In this document: in pieces, positions 1 to 9,142 of the stretch
Layout of the letters: each line of letters opens with the position of its first letter
How positions within the stretch are numbered: the first letter of the stretch is position 1
DNA from: Clostridium mobile
GTDB lineage: Bacteria; Bacillota; Clostridia; Clostridiales; Clostridiaceae
Assembly (NCBI RefSeq): GCF_018918285.1
Contig: NZ_JAHLQF010000001.1
Span: 883,284 to 947,283 of the forward strand
DNA: 64,000 nucleotides
Direction of reading: 5' to 3'
Notes under the pieces: generated by a model
Seen by the model: only the letters and a program-made list of their open reading frames with translations
Databases searched by the model: none
What the model was told of the DNA's origin: nothing
Program-made: the position numbers and the translations under genes

Positions 1-50
1 ATTTAGTAGGTAGGTTAAATTTTAAAAGGAATTTTATTTCGGATACACAA

Positions 51-85
51 TAAGGAGTATAGATAATTCTATACTCCTTATTTTT
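51..85 (+). terminator. Intrinsic terminator of a gene to the left of the window
   Basis: A perfect 10-bp stem (TAAGGAGTAT with ATACTCCTTA) around a 10-nt loop is followed on the plus strand by TTTTT. No plus-strand gene precedes it inside the window, so it probably ends a transcript that enters from the left. Confidence 0.7.
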
Positions 86-131
86 ATAATTATATTATAT
101 CATTTTACAATGTATCTTACATGAATTATAT

Positions 132-248
132 TTATTTCATATTCTTTTTATTGCTATCATGCTTTTTCATCTCATCAACATGTATTATGTCAGCATTAGC
201 ACCTTTCTTACTTCCTTTTTTAGCTTGCTTTTTACTTTCTCTATGCAT
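132..248 (-). CDS. Lysine-rich micro-protein, 38 aa, unknown function
   Basis: This small ATG frame encodes 38 residues, beginning MHRESKKQAKKGSKKG and ending KKNMK. About a third of the residues are lysine and there is no membrane segment or cysteine. A strong ribosome binding site (AAAGGAG, 7-8 nt upstream) supports translation. I do not recognise a family. The composition would suit a nucleic-acid-associated or spore-associated basic peptide, but that is speculation. It stands alone on the minus strand with no partner gene. Being so short, it could still be a chance frame. Confidence 0.5.
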   Translation of the reverse strand: MHRESKKQAKKGSKKGANADIIHVDEMKKHDSNKKNMK

Positions 249-362
249 TTATATCTCTCCTTTCTATAATCAAGTGCTTTTTAAGCTTTAGGTAAAATTT
301 GTTTAAAAAATCCATTCACCCAGTATATTTGGAGCATTGTGAATGATATATATGGAATAAGG

Positions 363-387
363 TAAAAAAAAATCCCCAAATTGGGGA
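363..387 (-). terminator. Intrinsic terminator, minus strand
   Basis: The arms TCCCC and GGGGA form a short GC-rich stem. On the minus strand it is followed by a run of about ten T (the A-run at 363-372). It lies downstream of the 124-aa gene and of its first terminator at 451-476, so it may be a back-up terminator. Confidence 0.55.
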
Positions 388-450
388 AAATCAAGAGGTT
401 ATCATAATAATATTATTACCGATTTTATAAATAATATTTATAAAAAATAA

Positions 451-476
451 AAAAACCTTGAATACACAAGGTTTTT
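451..476 (-). terminator. Intrinsic terminator of the 124-aa gene
   Basis: AAAAACCTTG and CAAGGTTTTT form a perfect 10-bp stem with a 6-nt loop, 20 bp beyond the stop codon of the minus-strand gene. A and T tracts on both sides allow bidirectional function. Confidence 0.7.
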
Positions 477-496
477 AATTACAAATAATGCAAATA

Positions 497-871
497 CTAT
501 TTTTGCTCATATAATAACTTCTCTACTTTTAACATATCAGGCTTGAAATAAAAAATATTATTGATAATTTCAGGTTTTATTATATTATAATATTTCTTTA
601 TAAATAAAATTCTATTAATTACTTCTTCTTTTGTATAATTTTCTTTACCTTCATCTTTAAAACTTATTAAGGATAATAGCACTAATAACCTTATAATGTT
701 TTTTTCACATCTTAAGTATAGCTCTTTATTAATTGCAATAGTTCCTAGATTCTTCAATATTGAAAAATCTATTTTAGAGCTTCCTTCCAGAACGTCTAAA
801 TAATTATATTCACGTTCTTTTAGGCTTTCATTAAAAAATATCTCCCCTTTCACTAGGTGAGCTTGAGCCAT
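497..871 (-). CDS. Hypothetical protein, 124 aa
   Basis: I do not recognise this protein. It is 124 residues, soluble and largely helical, rich in Lys, Glu, Ile and Asn, with one cysteine (about residue 55) and a hydrophobic helix around residues 60-72 that is too short and charged at its edges to be a clear membrane span. The ATG at 871 is preceded by AGGAGG at good spacing. It is a single-gene unit, closed by two terminators on its left and preceded by about 165 bp of AT-rich DNA. Codon use looks like that of its neighbours. Confidence 0.7.
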   Translation of the reverse strand: MAQAHLVKGEIFFNESLKEREYNYLDVLEGSSKIDFSILKNLGTIAINKELYLRCEKNIIRLLVLLSLISFKDEGKENYTKEEVINRILFIKKYYNIIKPEIINNIFYFKPDMLKVEKLLYEQK

Positions 872-1037
872 TGGACTTCCTCCTTTTAATTATTCTACAA
901 TCCTTTTACTATATTCTACGTAAAGATGAAATTTCCTTCAATAAAACAATTAATCGCTATGATTTCTTCCATATAAATACAAAAATTATTTTTTAACATT
1001 TATCTTTTTAAAACATATATTAAAATATGTTTTAAAA

Positions 1038-1080
1038 AATAACATGCTAGGAATTTTTAATAATCCCTAGCATGTTATTT
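1038..1080 (-). terminator. Intrinsic terminator of the GNAT gene
   Basis: ATAACATGCTAGG pairs with CCTAGCATGTTAT around a loop of about 14 nt. On the minus strand the stem is followed by TTTTTTAAAA. It lies 26 bp past the stop of the acetyltransferase gene. Confidence 0.75.
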
Positions 1081-1105
1081 GATTAATACTTCTATGTTTT
1101 TACAT

Positions 1106-1702
1106 CTATATTATAGGCTTAGCCATCTTAATTATTCTCTCACCTAAAATGTTTCTATTAAATACTTTTTCATACTTTATTTTTTCATAGAACTCTGACG
1201 TTTCCTCATCTTTAGCAATTAAAACACATCTTTCATAGTGGTTTTCTTTTGCTAACCGCTCTGCATAATTCATAAGAGCTTTACCGAGACCTAGTCCTCT
1301 TACTTTTTCATTAGTAGCGATATTAGCAACATAAAGGTCACCTTTATTACATTCCCCTACTAAATTATATTTTACATCTTCAATTAGAAATCTAATTTTT
1401 TTAACAAATCCTTTTAATGATTTAAGTATTATTTTTTCTGTTTTCACATTTAGTTTATTAAAATCTTCATAAGGTATAGTTATTATTATTCCTGCTACCT
1501 CACCATTATACTCTATAACCTTTGTATAATTTAATGAATATCTTGAGTCTGGCATCTTTACAAGTTTTTTTATTATTTTTATATTATCCTTTTTAGACTT
1601 TCCTCCCCAGACATATTCTTGATCATTTTCCGTGCTGTAAATAAGTTCTGCTACTTCATTAACATCTTTTTCTTGAGCATTTCTTATGCTCTTACTACCC
1701 AT
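1106..1702 (-). CDS. GNAT-family N-acetyltransferase, 198 aa
   Basis: A predicted acetyl-CoA-dependent acyltransferase of unknown substrate. The acetyl-CoA pyrophosphate-binding motif A is visible as RGLGLGKALM near residue 135. It is followed by the usual ERCVLIA strand and a C-terminal EFYEKIKYEK segment that corresponds to motif B of GNAT enzymes. N-terminal residues 1-20 carry the typical IRNAQEKDVNEVAELI opening. The ATG at 1702 is supported by GGGAGG 10 nt upstream. It is monocistronic and terminated at 1038-1080. Other GNAT enzymes in the window differ in sequence, so it is not part of a local duplication. Confidence 0.85.
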   Translation of the reverse strand: MGSKSIRNAQEKDVNEVAELIYSTENDQEYVWGGKSKKDNIKIIKKLVKMPDSRYSLNYTKVIEYNGEVAGIIITIPYEDFNKLNVKTEKIILKSLKGFVKKIRFLIEDVKYNLVGECNKGDLYVANIATNEKVRGLGLGKALMNYAERLAKENHYERCVLIAKDEETSEFYEKIKYEKVFNRNILGERIIKMAKPII

Positions 1703-1943
1703 GCTTTCTAAGCCTCCCTAAAAATATAACAAGCATATTTAATCACATGTAATTGAGTACATTTGTATATTAAGTTTTAAATATTTCTTATACTACTATT
1801 ATACATTTCCTTTAATCTTTATATAATGATATAAGGTATATATTCAATGTACAAAATACACTATATCTACTTAACTATTTAATTTAATAATATAAATTAA
1901 GTACTTAAATTTGCACCTAATGTTTTTATATTTATTAAGCATA

Positions 1944-2528
1944 TTATCTTATATCTAATTTATCTTTTAACTTTTCAAAGGTTTTTTCTCCAATTCTATC
2001 TATATTTTTTATCTCCTCAATAGAATTAAATCCCCTATTTTTTTCTCTATACTCAATTATCTTTTGTGCTGTTACTTCACCTATTCCAGGGATGGATTTT
2101 AATTCTTCTTTAGAAGCATCGTTTATGTTAATCTTCTTTTCTTCATTATTACTGTTGCTTCTTTTAGATCCATCACCATTTTCATCATCTTTCTCATATA
2201 CAAATATATAATCTTCATCTCTTATTTTTTTCGCTAAGTTAAGTTTATCCTTATCTGCATTCTTGGTAAATCCGCCTGCTATTTTAATTGCATCTTCTAT
2301 CCTACTATCATCTTTTAATTTATATACCCCTGGATTTGTTACTTCCCCATTTACATAAATGGTTATACCACTCTCTTGAGATTCCTCTTTATTTTCAATT
2401 TTATTTTCAATAAATATGTCTTCAGTTTTCTCATTATAGACATTATCTCTAAAATATCCTATTAGCATGGAAAATAAAAATAAAGCTAAAATTACGGTAG
2501 AACCTATTATTTTCTTCTTATTTTTCAC
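1944..2528 (-). CDS. comEA: ComEA-like membrane-anchored DNA-binding protein, 194 aa
   Basis: This matches the ComEA architecture: an N-terminal membrane anchor (residues 7-25), an SLBB/Soluble-ligand-binding beta-grasp domain (about 55-112, starting ITIYVNGEV), a low-complexity Asp/Gly/Ser/Asn linker (113-131), and a C-terminal double helix-hairpin-helix domain (132-194) with the hairpins PGIG (147-150) and DRIG (177-180). ComEA homologues bind incoming duplex DNA outside the membrane during transformation. No comEB or comEC is adjacent, so the competence role is by family only; secreted HhH proteins can also have other DNA-related jobs. Translation starts at GTG (2528), with TAGGAGG 8 nt upstream. 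Confidence 0.85.
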   Translation of the reverse strand: MKNKKKIIGSTVILALFLFSMLIGYFRDNVYNEKTEDIFIENKIENKEESQESGITIYVNGEVTNPGVYKLKDDSRIEDAIKIAGGFTKNADKDKLNLAKKIRDEDYIFVYEKDDENGDGSKRSNSNNEEKKININDASKEELKSIPGIGEVTAQKIIEYREKNRGFNSIEEIKNIDRIGEKTFEKLKDKLDIR

Positions 2529-2609
2529 AATTTATACCTCCTAAGATAATGTTATTTTAAATTATTGACAAATTTATTAATTAATATCGCAGTTTTGGAT
2601 GATTTTTGA

Positions 2610-2615
2610 TATAAT
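2610..2615 (+). promoter_or_regulatory. Candidate -10 element for the D,D-carboxypeptidase gene
   Basis: A perfect TATAAT lies 30 bp before the ATG at 2645, which leaves a leader of about 23 nt containing the ribosome binding site. The best -35 nearby is poor; TTGACA at 2565-2570 is too far away. The site also argues against a TTG start at 2615. Confidence 0.4.
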
Positions 2616-2644
2616 TGTTTTTAAGCAAAACTAAGGAGGATATC

Positions 2645-3874
2645 ATGAGAAAAATACATAATTTACTTATACTTGTTTTAATTTTTTTTATAATTCCAAA
2701 TTTAAACACAGTTAGTGCAAAAAGTAATCCACCTAGTGTTTCTGCTGATGGAGCTATCTTAATGGACGCTACTACAGGAGAAATTTTATTTCAAAAGAAT
2801 ATGGATAAGCCTTATCCACCTGCCTCAACCACTAAGATTATGACAGCTTTATTAACTTTAGAAAATACTAACCTTGATGATGTAGTTACCGTTGGAAAAA
2901 AACCTCCTTTTGCAGATGGTAGCAAAATATATATTTTTGAAGGTGAGCAAATAACCGTTAGAGATTTACTTTATGCTCTTCTTTTAGAATCTGCAAATGA
3001 TGTCTCTGAAGCTTTGGCCGAGCATATCAGCGGTTCCGTCGAGGAATTTGCCAAGCTTATGAATAAACGCGCAAAAGAGTTAGGATGTGAAGATACTAAT
3101 TTTGTAAATCCAAGCGGACTTTACAATGACAAGCATAGAACTTCTGCTAAAGACTTAGCTTTAATCATGAGGGAGTTAGCTAAATATCCTGATTATGTGC
3201 AAATATCCACATCTTTATCATATAAAATAGCCCCTACAAATAAATCTAAAGAGCCAAGGCCTTTGTGGAACAAAAATAAATTAGTTCAACAATATTCTAC
3301 TTATTATTATGATGGAATAGAAGGTGGAAAAACTGGCTACACCGTTCAATCTGAGCATTCTTATGTGGCTAGTGCACAACGAAATAATCATAGACTTGTT
3401 GCTGCATTTATTCATGATAAAAATAAGACTTATTTCGCCGATGCTATAAAATTATTCGATTATGGCTTTAATAATTATGAACTAGTTAAAATGTTTTCAA
3501 AAGATGAAGTTGTTACTGAGTATAATGAAAAGGATTTAAATGTGAAGTTACTAGCTTCTGAAGACTTTTATTATATAAAAGAAAAAGGTAATGATGAAAA
3601 AGCTGTATTTAATTTAGAGAATAAAGATTTAAGTCGTGAGTCCTTTCAAAAGGGTGATAATGTAATAAATGCTTCAATCTCCTTTAATGATAAAAATATC
3701 GGAACATTAAAACTTTTAAGTGATTCAGATCATATAATAAAAACTAATGTTTCAGCTCAGGTAATATCAAAAATGAACACAACTGTCGTTACTATAGTAT
3801 CCTTATTATTATCAGTCATAATAATAGCTTTAGTAATTATATATAGAAAAAACAAATTAAAAAATATTTACTAA
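2645..3874 (+). CDS. D-alanyl-D-alanine carboxypeptidase (class C low-MW PBP, DacF/PBP5 type), 409 aa
   Basis: It trims the terminal D-Ala from peptidoglycan pentapeptides outside the membrane. Seen in order: a signal peptide (residues 1-25, cut near VSA), the peptidase S11 domain with S61-TTK64 active serine, S116-A-N118 and K229-T-G231, and a PBP5 C-terminal domain. A final membrane helix (about 380-400) with a basic tail replaces the amphipathic anchor of many PBP5 proteins. ATG at 2645 is chosen because AAGGAGGA sits 5-11 nt upstream and the residues before it would lie across the ribosome binding site. It is transcribed away from the ComEA gene. The subtype (vegetative or sporulation DacF) cannot be decided here. 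Confidence 0.92.
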   Translation: MRKIHNLLILVLIFFIIPNLNTVSAKSNPPSVSADGAILMDATTGEILFQKNMDKPYPPASTTKIMTALLTLENTNLDDVVTVGKKPPFADGSKIYIFEGEQITVRDLLYALLLESANDVSEALAEHISGSVEEFAKLMNKRAKELGCEDTNFVNPSGLYNDKHRTSAKDLALIMRELAKYPDYVQISTSLSYKIAPTNKSKEPRPLWNKNKLVQQYSTYYYDGIEGGKTGYTVQSEHSYVASAQRNNHRLVAAFIHDKNKTYFADAIKLFDYGFNNYELVKMFSKDEVVTEYNEKDLNVKLLASEDFYYIKEKGNDEKAVFNLENKDLSRESFQKGDNVINASISFNDKNIGTLKLLSDSDHIIKTNVSAQVISKMNTTVVTIVSLLLSVIIIALVIIYRKNKLKNIY

Positions 3875-3877
3875 TTA

Positions 3878-4037
3878 CTTTATTCGATGACTACCATACA
3901 TAATACCCCCATCGCACTCTGTGAAAACGATTTAGAGTTCTTATGCTGTGCATAACGGATGCTACGTCCCTGGATAAGTTCTTCTAAGCTTCAGTTGGAG
4001 TAAGTATTCCTTTTAAGCAAACTCCATCTGAAGCTAA
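3878..4037 (-). repeat. Dispersed repeat family A, copy 1
   Basis: Read on the minus strand, the element begins TTAGCTTCAGATGGAGTTTG, forms a stem with ACTCCAACTGAAGC, continues AGAAGAACTTATCCAGG, and ends ATGGTAGTCATCGAATAAAG. The same start and end modules recur at 18329-18531 and 57987-58057. TTATCC near the start can partly pair with the closing (G/A)ATAA, which would enclose the middle. It fills the space between convergent genes and has no coding frame. Confidence 0.7.
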
Positions 4038-4082
4038 GAATCACTTGATAGCAATGTAGTACTTGTATCTGGTAGAGGAACT

Positions 4083-4118
4083 AAAAAAGAGCTAATTTTT
4101 TAAGATTAGCTCTTTTTT
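4083..4118 (-). terminator. Bidirectional terminator overlapping the pseudouridine synthase stop codon
   Basis: AAAAAAGAGCTAAT pairs with ATTAGCTCTTTTTT. The stop codon of the minus-strand synthase gene (4106-4108) lies inside the stem. A and T tracts on both sides suit termination in both directions. Confidence 0.75.
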
Positions 4119-5008
4119 AGTTCCTCTATTAATTTTTTTATATCCTCTGGCAATCCACATTCTAAACTTATAACTTCTCCAGTCCTTGGATGTGGAAAAG
4201 ATAATTTATATGCATGAAGCGCTTGTCTATTAATAAGCAAATCATCATCGTATTCCTCTCCATAAAGGGAGTCACCATATAGAGGGTTTCCTAAACGACT
4301 TAGATGAACTCTTATTTGATGAGTTCTTCCTGTCTCTAGTAATACTTGAACTAAGCTCCCAGCAGTATACTCTTCTATAACTTTATAGTGAGTAATACTC
4401 TCTTGCCCTCTATGGTCTACGATTCTTTTTATACTTTCTCCGCCTGTTCTATAAATAGGGAGATTTATTGTTCCTTCTTTTTCGGTAAACTTATTATGTG
4501 CCACTGCTAAATACCATTTTTTAAAACTATCTTCTCCCATATCCCTAGCTAAAGCCATATGAGCAAATTGGTTTTTCGCAACTAATATTAGTCCTGAAGT
4601 ATCCATATCTAGTCTACTAACCAATCTAACTATGCAATTCTGACCACTACTTTTAAAGTAATACAACAAACCATTAGCTAAGGTGCCATTAGGGTAACTT
4701 TTAGTAGGATGAACAACCATTCCGTATGTTTTGTTAATTACAATTATATCTTCATCCTCATATACTATATCTAGATCTATTTTTTCTGGTTCAATGTTTT
4801 GTTCTTCATCCTTCTGAATAGAAATGTCAATGGAGTCGCCATTTTTAAGTTTATAGCTTAATTTTACGATTTCTCCATTTACTCTTATTCTATCCTCTCT
4901 AATAGCCCCCCTTATAAGTCTAGAAGATAATTTTAAATGAAATTTTAGATACTCTTTTAGAGGCATTTCTTCATCCTTCTCAAATAGAAAATTTAATTTA
5001 CTACTCAT
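4106..5008 (-). CDS. RluA-family 23S rRNA pseudouridine synthase, 300 aa
   Basis: It isomerises uridine to pseudouridine in large-subunit rRNA. The N-terminal S4 RNA-binding domain (about residues 15-65) is followed by the catalytic domain with SRLDMDTSGL (131-140). D134 is the expected nucleophile; the usual His of HRLD is Ser here. GRTHQIRVHL and PLYGD follow in the C-terminal half. Length and S4 fusion fit the RluD group (B. subtilis YlyB/YjbO relatives), but the exact uridines modified cannot be read from the sequence. ATG at 5008 has AAGGAG upstream. It is the last gene of the nadD-yqeK-LCP run, 16 bp after the LCP gene. Confidence 0.9.
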   Translation of the reverse strand: MSSKLNFLFEKDEEMPLKEYLKFHLKLSSRLIRGAIREDRIRVNGEIVKLSYKLKNGDSIDISIQKDEEQNIEPEKIDLDIVYEDEDIIVINKTYGMVVHPTKSYPNGTLANGLLYYFKSSGQNCIVRLVSRLDMDTSGLILVAKNQFAHMALARDMGEDSFKKWYLAVAHNKFTEKEGTINLPIYRTGGESIKRIVDHRGQESITHYKVIEEYTAGSLVQVLLETGRTHQIRVHLSRLGNPLYGDSLYGEEYDDDLLINRQALHAYKLSFPHPRTGEVISLECGLPEDIKKLIEELKKS

Positions 5009-5024
5009 AACAAACTCCTTTTAT

Positions 5025-6293
5025 CTATTTGGTATAATCTTCCCCTAATAGTACCGTTATATTATAATCCCCCTCTTTATAACTACTACTTTCTACCTTA
5101 TCTATTTTAAAATCTTTTTTTATACTATCAATTAAGTCTTTATCTACACCCTTAATAATAATTTTAGATTTTTCTCTTTTATCTCCATTTCCAATAAAAA
5201 CATCAGTATATCCTTTGCTTTTTAAACGAGATGAATACTCTGATGCCAAACCATTTTTATTAGTACAGTTTAAAACCTGTATTTTCAGCTTTTCTCTTTG
5301 TACTTGGGTTTCCTTTGTTATTCCCTTTAAAGAATTAACTAAATCCTTGTTGGCCTTCTCATCATATAAGAAATATGATACATTTCCTACATATTTAGCT
5401 TCTCCTTTTAGTGTAGATATGTCCATATCTTCTTGATCAACCCTTAAAAATGAATAACCATACTTGATTATTTCGTCTGGTTTCATATTGGTTTCCACAT
5501 ATTTAGGTAAAGTTGACATAATGGAAGGTATCTTAGTGATAATAGCTGGACTTTTAAATTTATCTATAACTTTACTTATAAACAGATGTTGATTCTTAAT
5601 TCTTCCTAAATCTCCTTCTGCAAGCCCTGTTCCATCATTATTTTGTCTCCATCTAAAGAACTCTTCTGCTTTTTTACCATCTAGATGAACTACTTCTCCC
5701 TTTTTAAATCTTATGTGCAAATCTTGAGTGTCATCATCATAATACATATCTTGCTCAATTTTCATCTCTATGCCACCTATGCTATCAATAATTTTTCTAA
5801 ACCCTTCATAGTCCAATTTAGCATAATAATGTACATCTATACCCAATAAACTCTCTACAGAGTCTACTGAATATTTTGGTCCACCTATGGCATGAGCAGC
5901 ATTAATCTTTTGAACCTTACCATTTATTCTCACTCTAGTATCTCTTGGTATTGATATCATATTTAATTTTTTATCTTTAGGATTATAGCTTACTAAAATC
6001 ATAGTATCTGTTCTTTTCGGTTCATTTTTATTGTATGGGCCTCCGTAGTCTACTCCCATTACCAATATATTTACAGGCTCATCATTTGAAGTTTCTTTTC
6101 TTTCTACGTTAGCTACTCCATCCCCTATTTTTGAATTATTACTAAAACTTAATAAGTAGAAATATAGAAAGCTAGATGCAAAGGCAATAACAAATAATAT
6201 CGTCAGCAATATAACTAGTTTTTTTCCACCTTTTTTTTTCTTTCTTTTATTGCCTTTCTTACTATTATTGTCCCCTTTTTTCTTACTAACCAT
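5025..6293 (-). CDS. LytR-CpsA-Psr (LCP) family cell-wall glycopolymer transferase, 422 aa
   Basis: LCP proteins attach teichoic-acid or capsule-like polymers to peptidoglycan from undecaprenyl-phosphate precursors. The protein has a very basic Lys-rich cytoplasmic tail (residues 1-28), one membrane helix (about 29-50), the LCP domain starting near VNILVMGVD and containing RTDTMILVSY and SIPRDTRV with the conserved Asp/Arg residues, and a C-terminal LytR_C domain (from about KIQVLNCTN). I prefer ATG at 6293, one base after the yqeK stop, with AGGTGAG 6 nt upstream; a GTG at 6302 would add three residues. The coupling implies co-translation with yqeK. Confidence 0.9.
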   Translation of the reverse strand: MVSKKKGDNNSKKGNKRKKKKGGKKLVILLTILFVIAFASSFLYFYLLSFSNNSKIGDGVANVERKETSNDEPVNILVMGVDYGGPYNKNEPKRTDTMILVSYNPKDKKLNMISIPRDTRVRINGKVQKINAAHAIGGPKYSVDSVESLLGIDVHYYAKLDYEGFRKIIDSIGGIEMKIEQDMYYDDDTQDLHIRFKKGEVVHLDGKKAEEFFRWRQNNDGTGLAEGDLGRIKNQHLFISKVIDKFKSPAIITKIPSIMSTLPKYVETNMKPDEIIKYGYSFLRVDQEDMDISTLKGEAKYVGNVSYFLYDEKANKDLVNSLKGITKETQVQREKLKIQVLNCTNKNGLASEYSSRLKSKGYTDVFIGNGDKREKSKIIIKGVDKDLIDSIKKDFKIDKVESSSYKEGDYNITVLLGEDYTK

Positions 6294-6294
6294 T

Positions 6295-6867
6295 TTACTC
6301 ACCTACAGCTTTTATAATATAATTTCTTCCTTCTACAGTATTAATGTGTAACATTTGTCCTCTTTCAATTATATATTTTATGGTCAAATCAAAGGATTTA
6401 ATCATAGCCCTATCTATATCTCTATAAGATAATTCTCTTATTTCTTCTACTCCTGCATACCTTCTTAAGGGCTCTATATAATCCGCAAGGTATATAATCT
6501 TCTCTAGTAATGTCATATTCTTCTTACCAGTGGTATGATACGCTATTGCATTAAATATTTCTCTATCTTTAATTCCCATAGTATCTCTAGCAATTATTGC
6601 TCCTGCTAATCCATGTAATAATTGAGGACTTTTTTCACAGACTTCATCTATTTTATATCCATTCTTTTTAACAGTATTAATTAGCTCATAAGCATTCATC
6701 CATTTAGCACAATCATGAGCTAATCCTGAAATAGCTGCCTTATTTTCATCTATTCCAAAATGTTTCGCCATATCTATAGCCGTATCTCTCACTCTTAAAC
6801 TATGTTGATATCTTTTATTATCTAAGTTTTCTTTCAAAAAGGCCTCTATACGCTCCTCATTCCACAT
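6295..6867 (-). CDS. yqeK: YqeK-type HD-domain Ap4A hydrolase (symmetrical), 190 aa
   Basis: Members of this family hydrolyse diadenosine tetraphosphate to two ADP using a di-metal HD site. The HD ligands are all visible: H22 (QHSLRV), H51-D52 (LAHDCAKW), H85 (LHGLAG), H111 (AYHTTG) and D129 (YLADYIEP). The position between nadD and an LCP gene is the standard Firmicute arrangement nadD-yqeK-rsfS, although I see no rsfS here; the next gene is the LCP transferase. ATG at 6867 has AGGAG upstream. The stop lies one base before the LCP start, so the two are probably translationally coupled. Confidence 0.92.
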   Translation of the reverse strand: MWNEERIEAFLKENLDNKRYQHSLRVRDTAIDMAKHFGIDENKAAISGLAHDCAKWMNAYELINTVKKNGYKIDEVCEKSPQLLHGLAGAIIARDTMGIKDREIFNAIAYHTTGKKNMTLLEKIIYLADYIEPLRRYAGVEEIRELSYRDIDRAMIKSFDLTIKYIIERGQMLHINTVEGRNYIIKAVGE

Positions 6868-6898
6868 CTAAATCAACTCCTAGACACAATATAAAAAG

Positions 6899-7501
6899 TT
6901 ATATATATAACTTTAACTCTTTTATAGTATTGTATACTCCCTCAGGTAAAAAATATCTTATATTTCTATTTTCCTTTACAGCTTTTCTAATTTCTGTAGA
7001 AGATATCTCTAATAAAGGTATATCTAGAAATATTATCTCTTTATTATGTTCACTTTCCAGCTTTTCTTTTTGTTCTAATATTTTTTCTTTGTCATATCCA
7101 GGCCTATTAAACACGATAAGCTTACACATTTCCATAATCTCATCAATATTTTTCCATGTGTCAAAATCCATTAAACAGTCCACACCTGTTAAAAAATGCC
7201 ACATAACCTTAGGATAATTATGCTTAAAAAAACTCAAAGTTTCATAAGTATAACTAATATTTTTTTTCCTTATTTCATAATCATTTATTTCGAATTTTTC
7301 CTCTTCTCTAATAGCCATTTTGACCATTTCATATCTAATCCTAGAGTCTGCTATATCTTTTTCATATTTATGTGGTGGATTTCCCGAGGGCATAAAAATT
7401 ATTCTATCTAAGTTTAACCTATATAAAGCCTCATAGGCTATATGAAGGTGGCCATTATGTATGGGATCAAAAGTTCCTCCAAATATAGCTTTTTTCTCCA
7501 T
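6899..7501 (-). CDS. nadD: Nicotinate-nucleotide adenylyltransferase, 200 aa
   Basis: NadD makes nicotinic acid adenine dinucleotide from NaMN and ATP in NAD synthesis. The nucleotidyltransferase signature [12 protein letters not shown] (residues 8-19) with the catalytic HxGH, the PSGNPPHK loop and the C-terminal [10 protein letters not shown] motif are all present. Length is normal. It follows yhbY by 25 bp and precedes yqeK by 31 bp, as in many Firmicutes. The start ATG at 7501 sits behind a GGGGGTAG-like site. Confidence 0.95.
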   Translation of the reverse strand: MEKKAIFGGTFDPIHNGHLHIAYEALYRLNLDRIIFMPSGNPPHKYEKDIADSRIRYEMVKMAIREEEKFEINDYEIRKKNISYTYETLSFFKHNYPKVMWHFLTGVDCLMDFDTWKNIDEIMEMCKLIVFNRPGYDKEKILEQKEKLESEHNKEIIFLDIPLLEISSTEIRKAVKENRNIRYFLPEGVYNTIKELKLYI

Positions 7502-7526
7502 ATTACAACTACCCCCTCATATACCA

Positions 7527-7817
7527 CTATGGTAATTGTATTTTTGGCTTTTTACTTGATTTCCTATAAATAACCAGCTTGTTTCCTATTGCCTGAACTC
7601 CCTCACAACTTAGTTCTTCACAAATCATGTCAGAAGCTTCTCTTGCAGTTAATCCGCTATTATTTAACACAGAAATTTTAATTATTTCCCTAGCTTCTAG
7701 GGCTGAGTCTACCTGTTTTATAAAATTTTCCTCTATTCCGCCCTTTCCTACTTGAAAAATAGGATCCATAGTATTAGCTAATGATCTTAAATAGCTTCTT
7801 TGCTTTCCAGTTATCAT
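7527..7817 (-). CDS. yhbY: YhbY family ribosome-assembly RNA-binding protein (CRM domain), 96 aa
   Basis: A single CRM domain of normal length. The hallmark GxxG loop reads VGKGGIEENF, preceded by LRSLANTMDPIFQ. Family members associate with pre-50S particles and bind RNA. AGGAGGATAAG gives a strong ribosome binding site for ATG at 7817. Location between obg and nadD is the conserved Firmicute order. Confidence 0.93.
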   Translation of the reverse strand: MITGKQRSYLRSLANTMDPIFQVGKGGIEENFIKQVDSALEAREIIKISVLNNSGLTAREASDMICEELSCEGVQAIGNKLVIYRKSSKKPKIQLP

Positions 7818-7843
7818 TCTTATCCTCCTAAATATATTGATTA

Positions 7844-9118
7844 TTACAGTATAAAATCGAATTCGAAGTCTTTAAATCTTACTGTATCTCCATCTTCTAT
7901 ACCCTGCTCTAATAATTCATCCATAATTCCTTTATTCTTTAATACGGTGTGGAAATATCTTAATCCATCTGGATCATTAACATTAACACTTTGAAGAAGC
8001 CTATCTGCAAAACTTCCTTCAATAACATATACATCTTCTTCTTTTCTTATTGTATAAGTAAATCTCTTCTCTTCTGGAACATACATATCCTTTTCTTCTA
8101 CTTCTAAATCTATTACAGGTATAGTTGATAAAATTCTAGCTGATTCTTTAATTAACTCTTTTAATCCTTGATTTGTCCCTGCAGATATCTTAAACACTTG
8201 TTTATATCCTAATTTCTCAACTTTTCTTTTGAAATCTTCAAATGCTTCTTCATCTACAAGCATATCACTCTTATTTGCAGCTATTATTTGAGGTCTATCC
8301 CATAGTTTTACGCTATATTTTTTTAATTCCTCATTTATCTTTAAGAAATCTTCATAAGGATCTCTACCTTCTATTCCTGATATATCTACTACATGAATCA
8401 GTAATCTTGTTCTTTCTATATGTCTTAAGAAGTCAAGTCCTAAACCAACTCCTTCAGCTGCTCCTTCAATAATACCTGGTATATCAGCCATAACAAAAGG
8501 TTCTATACCTGGCAATGATACAACTCCTAAATTTGGACTTAGTGTTGTAAAGTGATAGTTAGCAATCTTAGGTTTAGCATTAGTAACAATGGATAAGAGT
8601 GTTGATTTTCCAACATTAGGGAATCCTATCAATCCTACATCTGCAAGAAGTTTCAATTCTAACACTATTGTTCTTTCTTCTCCTGGCATACCAGGTTCAG
8701 CAAAATTAGGAGTTTGTCTTGTAGGAGTAGTAAATTTTACATTTCCTTTTCCTCCTTTTCCTCCCTTAGCCACTACATACTTATCTCCTGCATGAGATAA
8801 ATCTGCCATTATTTTACCTGAAGCCTCATCCTTAACCACAGTCCCCATTGGAACTTTTATCAATAGCTTCGTACCATCTTTACCGAAGCATTTTGCCCCT
8901 GAACCATCTCCTCCTCTTTCAGATACATATTTTCTCTTATATGTAAAATCCAAAAGAGTAGTCATGCTAGGCTCTACAACTAATACTACATCTCCACCTT
9001 TTCCGCCATCTCCTCCATCTGGTCCACCTAATGGAACATATTTTTCCCTTCTAAAGGATATGGCACCATTTCCTCCGTCCCCTGATTTAACAAATATTTT
9101 TGCTCTGTCTATAAACAA
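7844..9118 (-). CDS. obg: GTPase Obg (CgtA), 50S assembly and stress GTPase, 424 aa
   Basis: The N-terminal glycine-rich Obg fold (about 1-155), the G domain with G1 [10 protein letters not shown]3 DIPG and G4 NKSD, and the C-terminal OCT domain (about 345-424) are complete. Obg proteins act late in 50S maturation and in stress/sporulation signalling. I place the start at a TTG (9118), giving [16 protein letters not shown], the canonical Obg N-terminus; GAGGTG lies 6 nt upstream. A GTG at 9127 would overlap that ribosome binding site. It is 24 bp downstream of a Spo0B-like gene, the same neighbour as in B. subtilis. Confidence 0.95.
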   Translation of the reverse strand: MFIDRAKIFVKSGDGGNGAISFRREKYVPLGGPDGGDGGKGGDVVLVVEPSMTTLLDFTYKRKYVSERGGDGSGAKCFGKDGTKLLIKVPMGTVVKDEASGKIMADLSHAGDKYVVAKGGKGGKGNVKFTTPTRQTPNFAEPGMPGEERTIVLELKLLADVGLIGFPNVGKSTLLSIVTNAKPKIANYHFTTLSPNLGVVSLPGIEPFVMADIPGIIEGAAEGVGLGLDFLRHIERTRLLIHVVDISGIEGRDPYEDFLKINEELKKYSVKLWDRPQIIAANKSDMLVDEEAFEDFKRKVEKLGYKQVFKISAGTNQGLKELIKESARILSTIPVIDLEVEEKDMYVPEEKRFTYTIRKEEDVYVIEGSFADRLLQSVNVNDPDGLRYFHTVLKNKGIMDELLEQGIEDGDTVRFKDFEFDFIL

Positions 9119-9142
9119 ACTTCTCACCTCTTAATCTACTTT

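Noticed and set aside
2565-2587. TTGACA plus TAATAT as promoter of the carboxypeptidase gene
   Set aside because: The spacer would be 11 bp, too short.
2615-2644. TTG start ten codons upstream in the D,D-carboxypeptidase gene
   Set aside because: The ribosome binding site for the ATG at 2645 lies inside this segment, a TATAAT overlaps the TTG, and the signal peptide begins at the ATG.
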